Of a stretch of DNA of 64,000 nucleotides, positions 49,422 to 58,278 are shown in pieces. Where the stretch lies: positions 7,193,001 to 7,257,000 of the forward strand of contig NC_015510.1 in NCBI RefSeq assembly GCF_000212735.1. Direction: 5' to 3'. Position 1 is the stretch's first letter. The number at the start of each line of letters is the position of its first letter. This DNA comes from Haliscomenobacter hydrossis DSM 1100 (GTDB taxonomy: Bacteria > Bacteroidota > Bacteroidia > Chitinophagales > Saprospiraceae). The notes under the pieces are model-generated. The model searched no databases, had not been told where the DNA came from, and was given only the letters and a program-made list of their open reading frames with translations. The translations under genes and the position numbers were made by a program.

Positions 49422-49803
49422 ATCTTGTTAGGTGTTTGTATTCTAAGGCGAAAATGTGTCAGATGCCTTGATCAAATGAACTTGAAAAATGGAGTGTGGC
49501 TGCACTGCATGAATATTTTTAAAGTAAAGGAGATCAAGGTCTGACCATTTTCCGCCTTCCTTTAGCGCAGGTTTAAAACATGCGCTGAAATGCGGAAAGC
49601 CCTCAAGAACGTGAGATACTGTATTCATTGTTTGTTTCCGAATCTGTTAGAGTTTGCTTTAAAACACTTTGGCCTACCAAAGTGCCATTAATGATTGTAA
49701 TCCCAATAAACACAACACTCGACCTGACTATTTTTACTTCCTATTCCGTAAGTCAGGATCGAGTGTTGATTTAGTTTTACTTCTTCCTAGTTCAACAAAG
49801 CCA
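49422..49803. other. Intergenic stretch with inverted repeat
   Basis: In these 382 bases I see an inverted repeat (CAACACTCGA at 49713 with TCGAGTGTTG at 49759-49768, extended by CTGAC/GTCAG) that could end the upstream message or structure the GH130 leader. A 61-codon frame on the minus strand (49443-49628) has plausible composition but no promoter or family and is not called. The GH130 frame is open upstream to 49669, but without conservation. Confidence 0.5.
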
Positions 49804-50847
49804 ATGGTAAATGTTACAAAGCATGGTGTGATCCTGAGAAAAACCGAGCTTGGCTTTGAAAATGAAGGAGTGCTCAATCCTGCTGCCATTCGCGAAGGAG
49901 ATTTTGTACACCTCTTTTACCGTGCCGTGAGCAAAGGCAATCATTCCAGCGTTGGTTATTGCAAATTGAAAGGGCCCTTGACTGTTCAAGATCGCTCAAC
50001 CACGCCCTTGCTGGTTCCTGAATTTGATTATGAATTGCAAGGTATGGAGGACCCTCGTATTGTAAAGATCGACGATCTGTATTACCTCTCCTATACCGCC
50101 TATGACGGCTTAAACGCGCTGGGCGCACTGGCAATTTCTACCGATTTGCAACATTTTGAAAAGCAGGGATTGATCGTGCCCCAAATTACGTACGAGGATT
50201 TCAACAGACTTGCCGAAATCAAGGGATTGATCAATGAGAAATACCTGCGCTACAATGAGCACAAACGAGATTTTGAACCACCGGGTAAAAAAGCCTACCT
50301 CTGGGATAAAAATTTGATTTTTTTTCCAAGGAGAATAAACAGCAAATTGTGCTTCTTACATCGGATCAAGCCTGATATTCAGATTCTTGTCTCCATTGAT
50401 CATCTACAAGAGTTAAACCCTGAGTTTTGGCAAAATTATTTTCTTCATTTTGACGAATGTATTGTTCTTGCACCCAAATATGCACACGAAGTAAGTTACA
50501 TCGGCGGCGGATGCCCACCCATTGAAACCGAAAAAGGCTGGATATTGATTTATCATGGGGTATGTGATACCCTGAAAGGTTATGTCTACTCTGCTTGTGC
50601 TGCCTTACTGGATTTGGAGGATCCCCGCAAAGAAATCGCCCGACTGCCTTACCCGCTATTCAAACCAGAATTCGAATGGGAATTGAAAGGAGAAGTCAAC
50701 AACGTGTGTTTTCCCACTGGAGCTGCCTTGTTTGACGACCGCTTGTACATTTATTACGGAGCTGCCGATGAGCGCATTGCCTGCGCTTCGGTGTCTTTAC
50801 CCGAACTCTTAGCGGAGTTGACCCAAAACACAACCAAACATGAATAA
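49804..50847 (+). CDS. Glycoside hydrolase family 130-type protein (mannoside phosphorylase-like)
   Basis: 347 residues from the ATG at 49804. Five-bladed beta-propeller motifs of GH130 are visible: NPAAIREGDFVHLFYRAV, the GMEDPRIVKIDDLYYLSYTAYDG block with the proposed acid Asp, ILIYHGV and CFPTGAALFDDRLYIYYGAAD. GH130 enzymes phosphorolyse or hydrolyse beta-mannosides; the exact substrate is open. There is no signal peptide, so it is cytoplasmic. It overlaps the next gene, a glycosyltransferase, by 8 bases, suggesting synthesis and turnover of the same intracellular or surface mannoside. Confidence 0.93.
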   Translation: MVNVTKHGVILRKTELGFENEGVLNPAAIREGDFVHLFYRAVSKGNHSSVGYCKLKGPLTVQDRSTTPLLVPEFDYELQGMEDPRIVKIDDLYYLSYTAYDGLNALGALAISTDLQHFEKQGLIVPQITYEDFNRLAEIKGLINEKYLRYNEHKRDFEPPGKKAYLWDKNLIFFPRRINSKLCFLHRIKPDIQILVSIDHLQELNPEFWQNYFLHFDECIVLAPKYAHEVSYIGGGCPPIETEKGWILIYHGVCDTLKGYVYSACAALLDLEDPRKEIARLPYPLFKPEFEWELKGEVNNVCFPTGAALFDDRLYIYYGAADERIACASVSLPELLAELTQNTTKHE

Positions 50848-53218
50848 TGAACTCGTTTTTGATGTCCCACAAAATGCCATACATCCCTCATTTCCAGAAG
50901 TCATTCCCAAGAAGCTGGTGGGAATGCGCCAAATCTTCAGGAACCAATTACCCGAAATCTTATTCATCACCTCTTATCCACCCCGGGAATGTGGGATAGC
51001 CACCTACTCACAGGACTTACTCAAGGCGCTTAAAAATCAATACCGCAATTCCTTCTCGCTCAAAGTTTGTGCCCTGGAAGCAGGAACAAACGATTATACT
51101 TACCCCAAAGAAGTAAAATACCAGCTCAATACGCAGGATTTATCTCAATATCCGGAGATGGCGCATCTCATCAATGTTGACATGAGGATTGAGCTGGTCT
51201 TGATTCAACACGAATTCGGGTTCTTTCAAGGTAAAGCAGAGGGGGCATTTCTCCAGTTTTTATCCTGGATGACCAAACCTGTCGTCATTGTTTTTCATAC
51301 TGTACTTCCCAATCCAGACGCCGCATTAAAGGAAAAAGTGCAGAAAATTGCGGCAGCCTGTGCCTCAATTGTGGTCATGACTCAAAATTCCGCACAAGTG
51401 CTGATCGACGATTATGGCGTATTACCACAAAACATTGAAGTTATCCCGCATGGTACACACCTGGTGCCTCATCTGGACAAAACCACGCTCAAAGAGAAGT
51501 ATGGATTGAGCAACCGCAAAGTGCTTTCTACTTTTGGATTGCTCAATTCAGGCAAAGGTATCGAAACGACCCTGATTGCATTACCAGCCATCATTGCGCT
51601 CAATCCAGAGGTTTTGTTTCTGATCATTGGCAAAACCCACCCCGGTGTAATCAAATCGGAAGGGGAAAAATACCGCATGATGCTGCTGCAAAAAGTACAG
51701 GAATTAAAATTGCAGCAACACGTCATTTTTATCAATAGCTACCTTCCCCTGCAAGATTTGTTGGAGTATTTGCAGCTCACCGATGTGTACCTGTTTACCT
51801 CCCAGGATCCCAACCAGGCCGTAAGTGGAACGTTCTCCTATGCCATGAGTTGTGGTTGCCCGATTATCTCTACACCCATTCCGCACGCGCGGGAAGTGCT
51901 GCGGGAAGATTCGGGCATCATTGTTGATTTTCAACATGTAGCACAGTTGGCCAATGGAGTCAACCGCATCTTGGGCGACGAGTCTTTAAGCGCAGCGTTC
52001 CGATCCAATACCTTGCAACGCATTGTTCCAAGCGCCTGGGAAAACTCGGCCATTGCCCACGCTTTGTTGTTGCAGAAAGTAGCTGGCTCCCGGATTGGCC
52101 TGGATATTTTTTCGCAAGAACCCTCATCCATTCGCCACAAAGCTGAAAAAATTGCCTTGCAAAACCGCTTACCTGAAGTCAACCTGGAACACGTCAAAAA
52201 AATGACCACCGATTTTGGCATGATCCAGTTTGCAAAAATCAATCAACCCGATATCGATTCCGGCTACACCCTCGACGACAATGCCCGCGCATTGATTGCG
52301 ATGTGTATGCATTACGAGTCAAGCGGAGACATCAACGATCTGGAATACCTGCGCATTTATCTCGATTTTATCCAGTTTTGCCAGCAACCCGCTGGTGATT
52401 TTTTGAATTATGTAGACAAAGCTTACCTATTTACGGCACAGAATAGCGCGACCAATCTGGCTGATTCCAATGGCCGCGCCATTTGGGCCCTGGGTTATTT
52501 GATTTCCAGACGGGCTTTGTTGCCCACGGCACTGGTCACGATGGCACAGGGCATCTTGCACCGGGCGCTGCTGCAGGTAGAAGGTATGCACTCCACCCGC
52601 GCGATGGCTTTTGTCATCAAGGGATTGTATTACGCTAACCTCGAAAAAAAATCGCTCCACTATGTCCAATTGATCAAAACCCTGGCCAATCGTTTGGTGC
52701 AGATGTATCGGCATGAATCGGAGCAGCATTGGCAATGGTACGAAGGGTACCTGACCTATGCCAATAGCATTTTACCCGAAGCACTGTTGTGCGCCTGGTT
52801 GGAAACGGGTGCGGAAGTCTACAAAGAAACCGCCGAAGCCTCCTTCAATTTTTTGCTGTCGCGCACGTTTGACAAAACCAGAATTAAGGTCATTTCCAAC
52901 CAGAGCTGGTTGCACAAAGGCCAGGAATCCGCCGTTTATGGCGAACAACCCATCGATGTAGCCTATACCATTTTTACCCTCAGTAAATTTTATGATGTTT
53001 TTGAGGACGAAAACCATTTGCACAAAATGGAAACGGCCTTCAATTGGTTTTTGGGCAACAACCACCTGCACCAAATCATTTACAACCCCTGTACGGGTGG
53101 CTGTTATGATGGTCTGGAAGAAAAGCAGGTGAACCTCAACCAGGGTGCTGAATCTACGCTGAGTTACCTGATGGCGAGACTAACCATGGAAAAATACCTC
53201 AAAACTCAAGCCAAATGA
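50840..53218 (+). CDS. Two-domain glycosyltransferase (GT4) with C-terminal glycosidase-like helical domain
   Basis: 792 residues. The N-terminal half (about 35-400) is a GT4 transferase: FITSYPPRECGIATYSQDLL, VIPHGTH, STFGLLNSGKGIETTLIAL and the donor site SGTFSYAMSCGCPIISTP. The C-terminal half (about 440-792) is all-helical with DDNARALIAMCMHYE, ADSNGRAIWALGYLISR and WQWYEGYLTYANSILPEALL, like an (alpha/alpha)6 barrel of glycosidases or epimerases. The fusion suggests that a sugar is transferred and then processed by one protein. It overlaps GH130 by 8 bases and the next gene by 4 bases. Confidence 0.9.
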   Translation: MNNELVFDVPQNAIHPSFPEVIPKKLVGMRQIFRNQLPEILFITSYPPRECGIATYSQDLLKALKNQYRNSFSLKVCALEAGTNDYTYPKEVKYQLNTQDLSQYPEMAHLINVDMRIELVLIQHEFGFFQGKAEGAFLQFLSWMTKPVVIVFHTVLPNPDAALKEKVQKIAAACASIVVMTQNSAQVLIDDYGVLPQNIEVIPHGTHLVPHLDKTTLKEKYGLSNRKVLSTFGLLNSGKGIETTLIALPAIIALNPEVLFLIIGKTHPGVIKSEGEKYRMMLLQKVQELKLQQHVIFINSYLPLQDLLEYLQLTDVYLFTSQDPNQAVSGTFSYAMSCGCPIISTPIPHAREVLREDSGIIVDFQHVAQLANGVNRILGDESLSAAFRSNTLQRIVPSAWENSAIAHALLLQKVAGSRIGLDIFSQEPSSIRHKAEKIALQNRLPEVNLEHVKKMTTDFGMIQFAKINQPDIDSGYTLDDNARALIAMCMHYESSGDINDLEYLRIYLDFIQFCQQPAGDFLNYVDKAYLFTAQNSATNLADSNGRAIWALGYLISRRALLPTALVTMAQGILHRALLQVEGMHSTRAMAFVIKGLYYANLEKKSLHYVQLIKTLANRLVQMYRHESEQHWQWYEGYLTYANSILPEALLCAWLETGAEVYKETAEASFNFLLSRTFDKTRIKVISNQSWLHKGQESAVYGEQPIDVAYTIFTLSKFYDVFEDENHLHKMETAFNWFLGNNHLHQIIYNPCTGGCYDGLEEKQVNLNQGAESTLSYLMARLTMEKYLKTQAK

Positions 53219-53634
53219 CCCATCTAAAAGACAACCGCACGGTTCGGTTCGAAGAAATCGAATCCGATCGTTTAAGAGAGGAAAGTGACCTGGAAGAAAA
53301 TTCTCCAGGCATTGAGAACCCTCCGACTGGAAAATTCTTTTCCTCGGCTACCCGCTACCATTCGGACGCCATGCTGCATTTTGAAGCGGGAAAACAACTT
53401 AAATCGCGAGAACAAATCGATTTAGCACAACAGGAACTCATCCATGAAATCATGGAGGTTACCTCGGCCATCCGCGAAGCTTTTGCTGAATTCTACCAGG
53501 TGTTGAGTGAAACGCCGTTGTTCATTGCCAGACAAGATAAAGCCATCAGTACGGCAAATTTTGAACAGTACCTCGAATCGCTTAAAACCCAATTGGCGGT
53601 ATTTGAGCAACATCAGGAAAAGGTACGCACCTAG
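53215..53634 (+). CDS. Hypothetical helical protein of the GH130 operon
   Basis: 139 residues coupled to the glycosyltransferase by an ATGA overlap. The N-terminal third is acidic and probably disordered (FEEIESDRLREESDLEENSP). The remainder is helical (IDLAQQELIHEIMEVTSAIREAFAEFYQVL and FEQYLESLKTQLAVFEQHQ). No family is recognised. Its stop codon overlaps that of the convergent AraC-type gene in the sequence CTAG. Confidence 0.72.
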   Translation: MTHLKDNRTVRFEEIESDRLREESDLEENSPGIENPPTGKFFSSATRYHSDAMLHFEAGKQLKSREQIDLAQQELIHEIMEVTSAIREAFAEFYQVLSETPLFIARQDKAISTANFEQYLESLKTQLAVFEQHQEKVRT

Positions 53635-54191
53635 ATATTTTCCAAATTGCCTTGGCGCTTTTGTTTCATCCGCTTATAAAAGGATGGAGAGAGGCCCGTA
53701 ATTTTTTTGAACTGGTTCGACAAATGGGCTACGCTGCTGTAATGAAGTCTGTACGAAATTTCAGTCAGGTTGAGTTCGTCGTATAGCAGCAATTCCTTGG
53801 CCTTCTCAATTTTATGGATGATGATGAATTGTTGGATCGTGATGCCTTTTACTTCCGAAAAAATATTGGACAAATAAGTATAATCGTATTGTAATTTTTC
53901 GCTGATGTATTCTGAATAATTCGTGGTCGGCAGCTCCTCTGCATAATGGACCATCTCAATAATCACATTTTTAATTTTGTCAATCAGGATGGATCGTTTA
54001 TCGTCCAGCAATTCCAATCCGGATTTGAGCAGATTTATTTTCAGTTGATCGTGCTGTTCCTGGGTAATGTTTTCCATGATTTCCACCATGCCTAAGTCAA
54101 CCACCACATAGTGCAGTCCCAATCTTGTCAACTCTTCTTTGACCATCATTTTGCAACGCAAACTGACCATATATTTGATGTAAAGTTTCAT
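53631..54191 (-). CDS. AraC-type regulator with HMA-like N-terminal domain, paralogue 3
   Basis: 186 residues. N-terminal MKLYIKYMVSLRCKMMVKEE continues with LTRLGLHYVVVDLGMVEIME and SGLELLDDKRS, matching the other two paralogues and the heavy-metal-domain pattern with SxxC instead of CxxC. The AraC DNA-binding part is at about 95-178 (NLTEISYRLHYSSVAHLSNQFKKITGLSPSFYK). It is convergent with the GH130 operon; the stop codons overlap. I see no stress promoter element upstream of it. Confidence 0.9.
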   Translation of the reverse strand: MKLYIKYMVSLRCKMMVKEELTRLGLHYVVVDLGMVEIMENITQEQHDQLKINLLKSGLELLDDKRSILIDKIKNVIIEMVHYAEELPTTNYSEYISEKLQYDYTYLSNIFSEVKGITIQQFIIIHKIEKAKELLLYDELNLTEISYRLHYSSVAHLSNQFKKITGLSPSFYKRMKQKRQGNLENI

Positions 54192-54251
54192 GTGATTACC
54201 TTTTAGGTTTACAGTGAAACTTTGTATAACTGCACTTTATACAAAGTTTTT

Positions 54252-55133
54252 TCAAATATCAATGATCATCGTAGCTATTGATTTTCCTTTTCCACCCGCC
54301 ATTATTTTGGTGATTTTTTCATCTTTGAACGTTAAATCTACCAAAATCAAACTTGGTGAAGGTGTACGCATAAACCAGCCTTGTTGAATCAAAAACCTTT
54401 GTTTTTTGATTTGGAGCAAATCATAAAAATAAGCAGCTAAAGGGCCAGCGGCCATTCCGGTACCTGCTTCTTCCAATATGCCATACCTTGGAGCGAACAT
54501 TCGTGTACTTGCATCTCTTTCTTCATCATCGACTTCGGTGGTAAAAACATAATAGCCGATTAGATCATAGATTTCGCTCACCTGCTCAATCAAATCAAAA
54601 TCCGGTTGAATGTTTTTTAAAATTTCGGCATTTGCTACCGGGACGATGATGAAAGAATTGCCCGTGTTTACCAAGGAAATAGGTGCGTTTGGTAAAAGAT
54701 TTTCTTTCTTTAGCCCCAAAGATTGTAGGATGAGGTGCTGCTTTGTCGATACATCGGAGTATGTTGGTGCTTTCTGCTCCATAAAAGCCAAATCGCCCTG
54801 TATCAAAATTTCCCTACGCCCATCAATGGTTTCCTTGGAGCTGTTTGTTTTCGCAAGCACTCCCAATTGACTAAGGTACGAAAAAGCTGCGATGGTTGCA
54901 TGTCCACAATGTGCTATTTGTCGATTTGGGGTGAAAAAATCGAGTTTGTAATCTGCAATAGTGGAATTTGACACAAAAGCGGTTTCAGATAAGCCCACAC
55001 CAGCGGCAACTTTTAATTTTTGAGTATTCGTCAGTTCATCGGCATGGAGCACAACTCCAGCAGGATTTCCACCTTGCCCATTGTCTACAAAAGCATTTAA
55101 AATTTGTACTTCAACTTTAATGGCCTGGTTCAT
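54252..55133 (-). CDS. PhzF-family protein (phenazine-biosynthesis-like epimerase fold)
   Basis: 293 residues. Visible hallmarks are VQILNAFVDNGQGGNPAGVVL at the N-terminus, the catalytic Glu in GLSETAFV (about 51), FFTPNRQIAHCGHATIAAFSYL and EEAGTGMAAGPLAAYF. PhzF-fold enzymes isomerise small acids; the real substrate in this organism is unknown and no phenazine genes are near. Cytoplasmic. Downstream of the SigZ-like gene on the same strand with a 76-base gap. Confidence 0.94.
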   Translation of the reverse strand: MNQAIKVEVQILNAFVDNGQGGNPAGVVLHADELTNTQKLKVAAGVGLSETAFVSNSTIADYKLDFFTPNRQIAHCGHATIAAFSYLSQLGVLAKTNSSKETIDGRREILIQGDLAFMEQKAPTYSDVSTKQHLILQSLGLKKENLLPNAPISLVNTGNSFIIVPVANAEILKNIQPDFDLIEQVSEIYDLIGYYVFTTEVDDEERDASTRMFAPRYGILEEAGTGMAAGPLAAYFYDLLQIKKQRFLIQQGWFMRTPSPSLILVDLTFKDEKITKIMAGGKGKSIATMIIDI

Positions 55134-55209
55134 CGTTGATTGTTTTTAGTTGTTAAAAAATGTTCAAACGATGGACGGACAAACTTGAAAAAAGACGCAA
55201 AAAAAATAA

Positions 55210-55734
55210 TTACACTTTCGGATCGTAGTCAATAATGTTTCCGGCAGCATCCAGTTCTACATTTTTGCAATCGGCTACCAAGGCTTTCAGGCGATCTTTG
55301 GCCCGCTGCACCCTGGATTTTGTGCCCGAATAAGAAATGCCCAAGTAAGCCGCCAATTCTACTTGGGTATAATCTTTGAGCGCGGTCAACAACATTACTT
55401 CTTGATAGTGCTTGGGTAAATGCTCAATTTTGCCGTTGATACAATTGGCAAGCCCCTGAAAATCCGGTTCAATTTCTTCGGGCAAATCGAGCTGCTCAAA
55501 CGCGACATATGGCTTTTGACTTCGAAAATAATCGGCTATGGTATTGCGGGTGATTTGATACGTCCAGGAAGTGAGTTTGTTGTAATCTTTAAGCTTATGT
55601 ACGTTTAAATGAATCTTAATGAACACTTCTTGCAGGATATCGGCACTGGCATCCTCATCTTTTACCTTCCGCATAATGAATTTTGTCAACTCCTGATGCA
55701 AATCGGTCCAAATTTCTTGAATGGCTATACGCAT
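55210..55734 (-). CDS. sigZ: ECF sigma factor, SigZ-like
   Basis: 174 residues. Region 2: IWTDLHQELTKFIMRKVKDEDASADILQEVFIKIH and LTSWTYQITRNTIADYFR. Region 4: HLPKHYQEVMLLTALKDYTQVELAAYLGISYSGTKSRVQRAKDRLK. The C-terminal tail CKNVELDAAGNIIDYDP is the distinguishing mark of SigZ-type sigma factors. No anti-sigma gene is adjacent. It is divergent from the prolyl oligopeptidase gene with only 65 bases between the starts. Confidence 0.92.
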   Translation of the reverse strand: MRIAIQEIWTDLHQELTKFIMRKVKDEDASADILQEVFIKIHLNVHKLKDYNKLTSWTYQITRNTIADYFRSQKPYVAFEQLDLPEEIEPDFQGLANCINGKIEHLPKHYQEVMLLTALKDYTQVELAAYLGISYSGTKSRVQRAKDRLKALVADCKNVELDAAGNIIDYDPKV

Positions 55735-55799
55735 ATTGGCGGATGTTTTTCCAAAAAATGATTATTTTCGAAATCAAATTTACAAAAATCACCACGACT

Positions 55800-57947
55800 A
55801 TGAAACCAATTTCATTTCTAGCCATTTTATTACTGTTCCTTAGCGCCTGTAGCGCCAAAAAAGAAGAATCTACCATGGATGAACAGCTCAAAGTCAGCTA
55901 CCCAACCACCGATACGGTTGAGCATGTTGACGATTACCACGGAAACAAAGTAGCCGATCCTTACCGTTGGTTGGAAGCCGACACTGCCGAAAATGTGCAG
56001 AAATGGGTGAAATCCCAAAATGCCGTTACTACGGATTACCTGGAAAAAATTCCCTACCGCAAAGCCATTGCCGACCGTTATACCGAGCTGTACAATTTCC
56101 CCAAAGTGAGTTCACCCACCAAAGTAGGCGAGTATTACTTTTTTTACAAAAACGATGGCCTGCAAAACCAGGCGGTCATTTATGTCCAAAAGGGCTTGAA
56201 TGGTGATCCTGAAGTATTCATCGACCCCAATAAATTGTCCAAAGACGGCACCATCACCGTGGGCCTGCTGGAAGCCGATCCCAGCCACAAATACATGGCC
56301 ATCGCCCGCAACCAGGCGGGTTCCGACTGGCAGGAAATCCGCGTAGTGGACATTGCGACCAAAAAAGAAATGCCGGATTTGCTCAAGTGGGTGAAGTTTT
56401 CCGGCGCGTCCTGGTACAAAGACGGCTTCTTTTACAGCCGGTATCCCGAACCCGCCAAAGGAGAGGAGCTGTCTGGCAACAACCAATACCACTCCGTCTA
56501 CTACCACAAGTTGGGTGAGGACCAGTCCAAAGACAAACTGATTTACGAAGACCGCAAAAACCCCAACATTTACCACTATGGTGGGGTAACCGAAGATTAC
56601 AAGTACTTCGTCATGTACGCCGCACCAGGCACCGACGGATACGCCACCTACATCAAAGACCTGGACAAAGACGGGCCATTTCAAGCCATTTTTCCAGGCT
56701 ACAAAAATAAAAGTAGCATCATTCAGCACGTCGGCAATGGGCGCTTTTTGGCCCTGACCGATATTGATGCGCCCAACTACCGGGTGATCGAAATTGACGC
56801 CGCCAATCCCGGCCCCAAAAACTGGAAAGAGATCATTCCCGAATCGGAAAACTTGTTGCAAAGCGCCAGCACCGTGGGCAAAAAACTCTTTGCCGATTAC
56901 CTCCAAAATGCCACCACGCGCTACTACCAAATGGACTACACGGGCCAAAACAAAAAGGAAATCAAACTTCCCGGGGTAGGCTCGGCGGGTGGTTTTTATG
57001 GCAAAGAAGAAGAAAACATCACCTTTTATACCTTCACTTCCTTCATCTACCCCAGTGTCATCTTTAAGTATGACCTGAAGACGGGCAAATCGGAACAATT
57101 TTTCAAAACACCCCTGAAATTCAATCCTGAGGAATACGAAGAAAAGCAGGTTTTTTACCCCAGCAAAGATGGCACTAAGGTCTCCATGTTTGTGGTACAC
57201 AAAAAAGGCTTGAAGCTGGATGGCAAAAACCCCTGTTACCTGTACGGGTACGGCGGGTTCAACGTCAGCCTGACGCCTTATTTCAGTACTTCCAATCTGA
57301 TTTTGTTGGAAAACGGGGGCATATTTGCCATGCCGAACCTGCGTGGTGGTGGTGAATACGGCGAAAAATGGCACCAGGCGGGCATGTTGCTCAAAAAGCA
57401 GAACGTGTTCGATGATTTCATCGCTGCGGGAGAATACCTGATCAAAGAAGGTTACACGTCCAAGGAAAAACTGGCCATCGCCGGTGGCTCCAACGGGGGC
57501 TTGTTGGTGGGTGCGGCCATGACCCAACGGCCCGATTTGTTTGCAGTCGCTTTCCCGGCTGTAGGTGTAATGGACATGCTGCGCTACCACAAATTTACGG
57601 TGGGCAAAGGCTGGATTCCCGAATATGGCTCGGCCGATGATCCCAAGTATTTCAAGTACTTGAAATCATACTCGCCGTTGCACAACCTCAAACCAGGCGT
57701 GAAATACCCCGCCACCATGATCACCACGGCTGATCACGACGATCGAGTAGTGCCTGCACACTCCTTCAAGTTCGCTGCGCAATTGCAAAAAAGCCACGCT
57801 GGAGACAATCCAGTCCTGATTCGCATCGAAACCGATGCGGGCCACGGGGCAGGCAAACCTACTTCGAAAATCATTGAAGAACAGGCGGATATGTGGTCTT
57901 TCTTTTTTTATAACACCAAATCGCCGGTCAAGTACTTCAAGAACTAA
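55800..57947 (+). CDS. Prolyl oligopeptidase family serine peptidase (S9A), lipoprotein
   Basis: 715 residues from the ATG at 55800, which opens a lipoprotein signal (MKPISFLAILLLFLSACSAK, Cys about 17). It cleaves peptides after proline, here probably in the periplasm. The N-terminal beta-propeller begins after DPYRWLEADTAENVQKWV. The C-terminal alpha/beta-hydrolase holds the catalytic Ser in GGSNGGLLVG (about 565), Asp in TADHDDRVVP (about 645) and His in DAGHGAGKP (about 680). Full length for the family. The GAACCYYC array starts a few bases after its stop. Confidence 0.96.
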   Translation: MKPISFLAILLLFLSACSAKKEESTMDEQLKVSYPTTDTVEHVDDYHGNKVADPYRWLEADTAENVQKWVKSQNAVTTDYLEKIPYRKAIADRYTELYNFPKVSSPTKVGEYYFFYKNDGLQNQAVIYVQKGLNGDPEVFIDPNKLSKDGTITVGLLEADPSHKYMAIARNQAGSDWQEIRVVDIATKKEMPDLLKWVKFSGASWYKDGFFYSRYPEPAKGEELSGNNQYHSVYYHKLGEDQSKDKLIYEDRKNPNIYHYGGVTEDYKYFVMYAAPGTDGYATYIKDLDKDGPFQAIFPGYKNKSSIIQHVGNGRFLALTDIDAPNYRVIEIDAANPGPKNWKEIIPESENLLQSASTVGKKLFADYLQNATTRYYQMDYTGQNKKEIKLPGVGSAGGFYGKEEENITFYTFTSFIYPSVIFKYDLKTGKSEQFFKTPLKFNPEEYEEKQVFYPSKDGTKVSMFVVHKKGLKLDGKNPCYLYGYGGFNVSLTPYFSTSNLILLENGGIFAMPNLRGGGEYGEKWHQAGMLLKKQNVFDDFIAAGEYLIKEGYTSKEKLAIAGGSNGGLLVGAAMTQRPDLFAVAFPAVGVMDMLRYHKFTVGKGWIPEYGSADDPKYFKYLKSYSPLHNLKPGVKYPATMITTADHDDRVVPAHSFKFAAQLQKSHAGDNPVLIRIETDAGHGAGKPTSKIIEEQADMWSFFFYNTKSPVKYFKN

Positions 57948-57955
57948 GGGTTTGA

Positions 57956-58278
57956 GGGTTCGGGAGTTCGGGGGTTCGAGGGTTGTTCGGTTGCAGCATA
58001 AAATTACAGGCAAATCGAACCCCCGAACCCCCGAACCCCCGAACCCTCGAACCTCCGAACCCTCGAACCTCCGAACCCTCGAACCCCCGAACCCCCGAAC
58101 CCCCGAACCCTCGAACCCCCGAACCCCCGAACCCCCGAACCCCCGAACCCTCGAACCCCCGAACCCTCGAACCTCCGAACCCCCGAACCCCCGAACCCTC
58201 GAACCCCCGAACCTCCGAACCTCCGAACCCTCGAACCCCCGAACCCTCGAACCCCCGAACCCTCGAACCTCCGAACCT
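57956..58278 (+). repeat. GAACCYYC array, locus 3: 32 exact octamers
   Basis: A G-rich left arm (GGGTTCGGGAGTTCGGGGG, about 57956-57987) and an unrelated spacer precede 32 uninterrupted 8-bp units at 58017-58272, plus a partial unit. Only three variants occur: GAACCCCC, GAACCCTC and GAACCTCC. The array ends directly at the folA start codon at 58279. It contains no gene; the long Pro/Glu/Arg/Thr frames through it are artefacts. The complementary strand has G-runs spaced by TTC, fit for G-quadruplexes. Confidence 0.95.

Noticed and set aside
49443-49628. 61-codon minus-strand frame (starts MNTVSHVLEGFPHFSACFKP)
   Set aside because: Composition is plausible, but there is no promoter with the regulon geometry, no -7 box at a sensible distance and no recognised family; left uncalled.
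56112-57590. 492-codon open frame on the minus strand
   Set aside because: It is fully antisense to the prolyl oligopeptidase gene, which has all catalytic motifs; the protein has no recognisable features.
57835-58278. Long Pro/Glu/Arg/Thr-rich reading frame joining the array to dihydrofolate reductase, and Gly/Arg/Phe-rich frames on the other strand (57666-58389)
   Set aside because: They are translations of the 8-bp repeat, which stays open in several frames on both strands; the folA start is the ATG at 58279.
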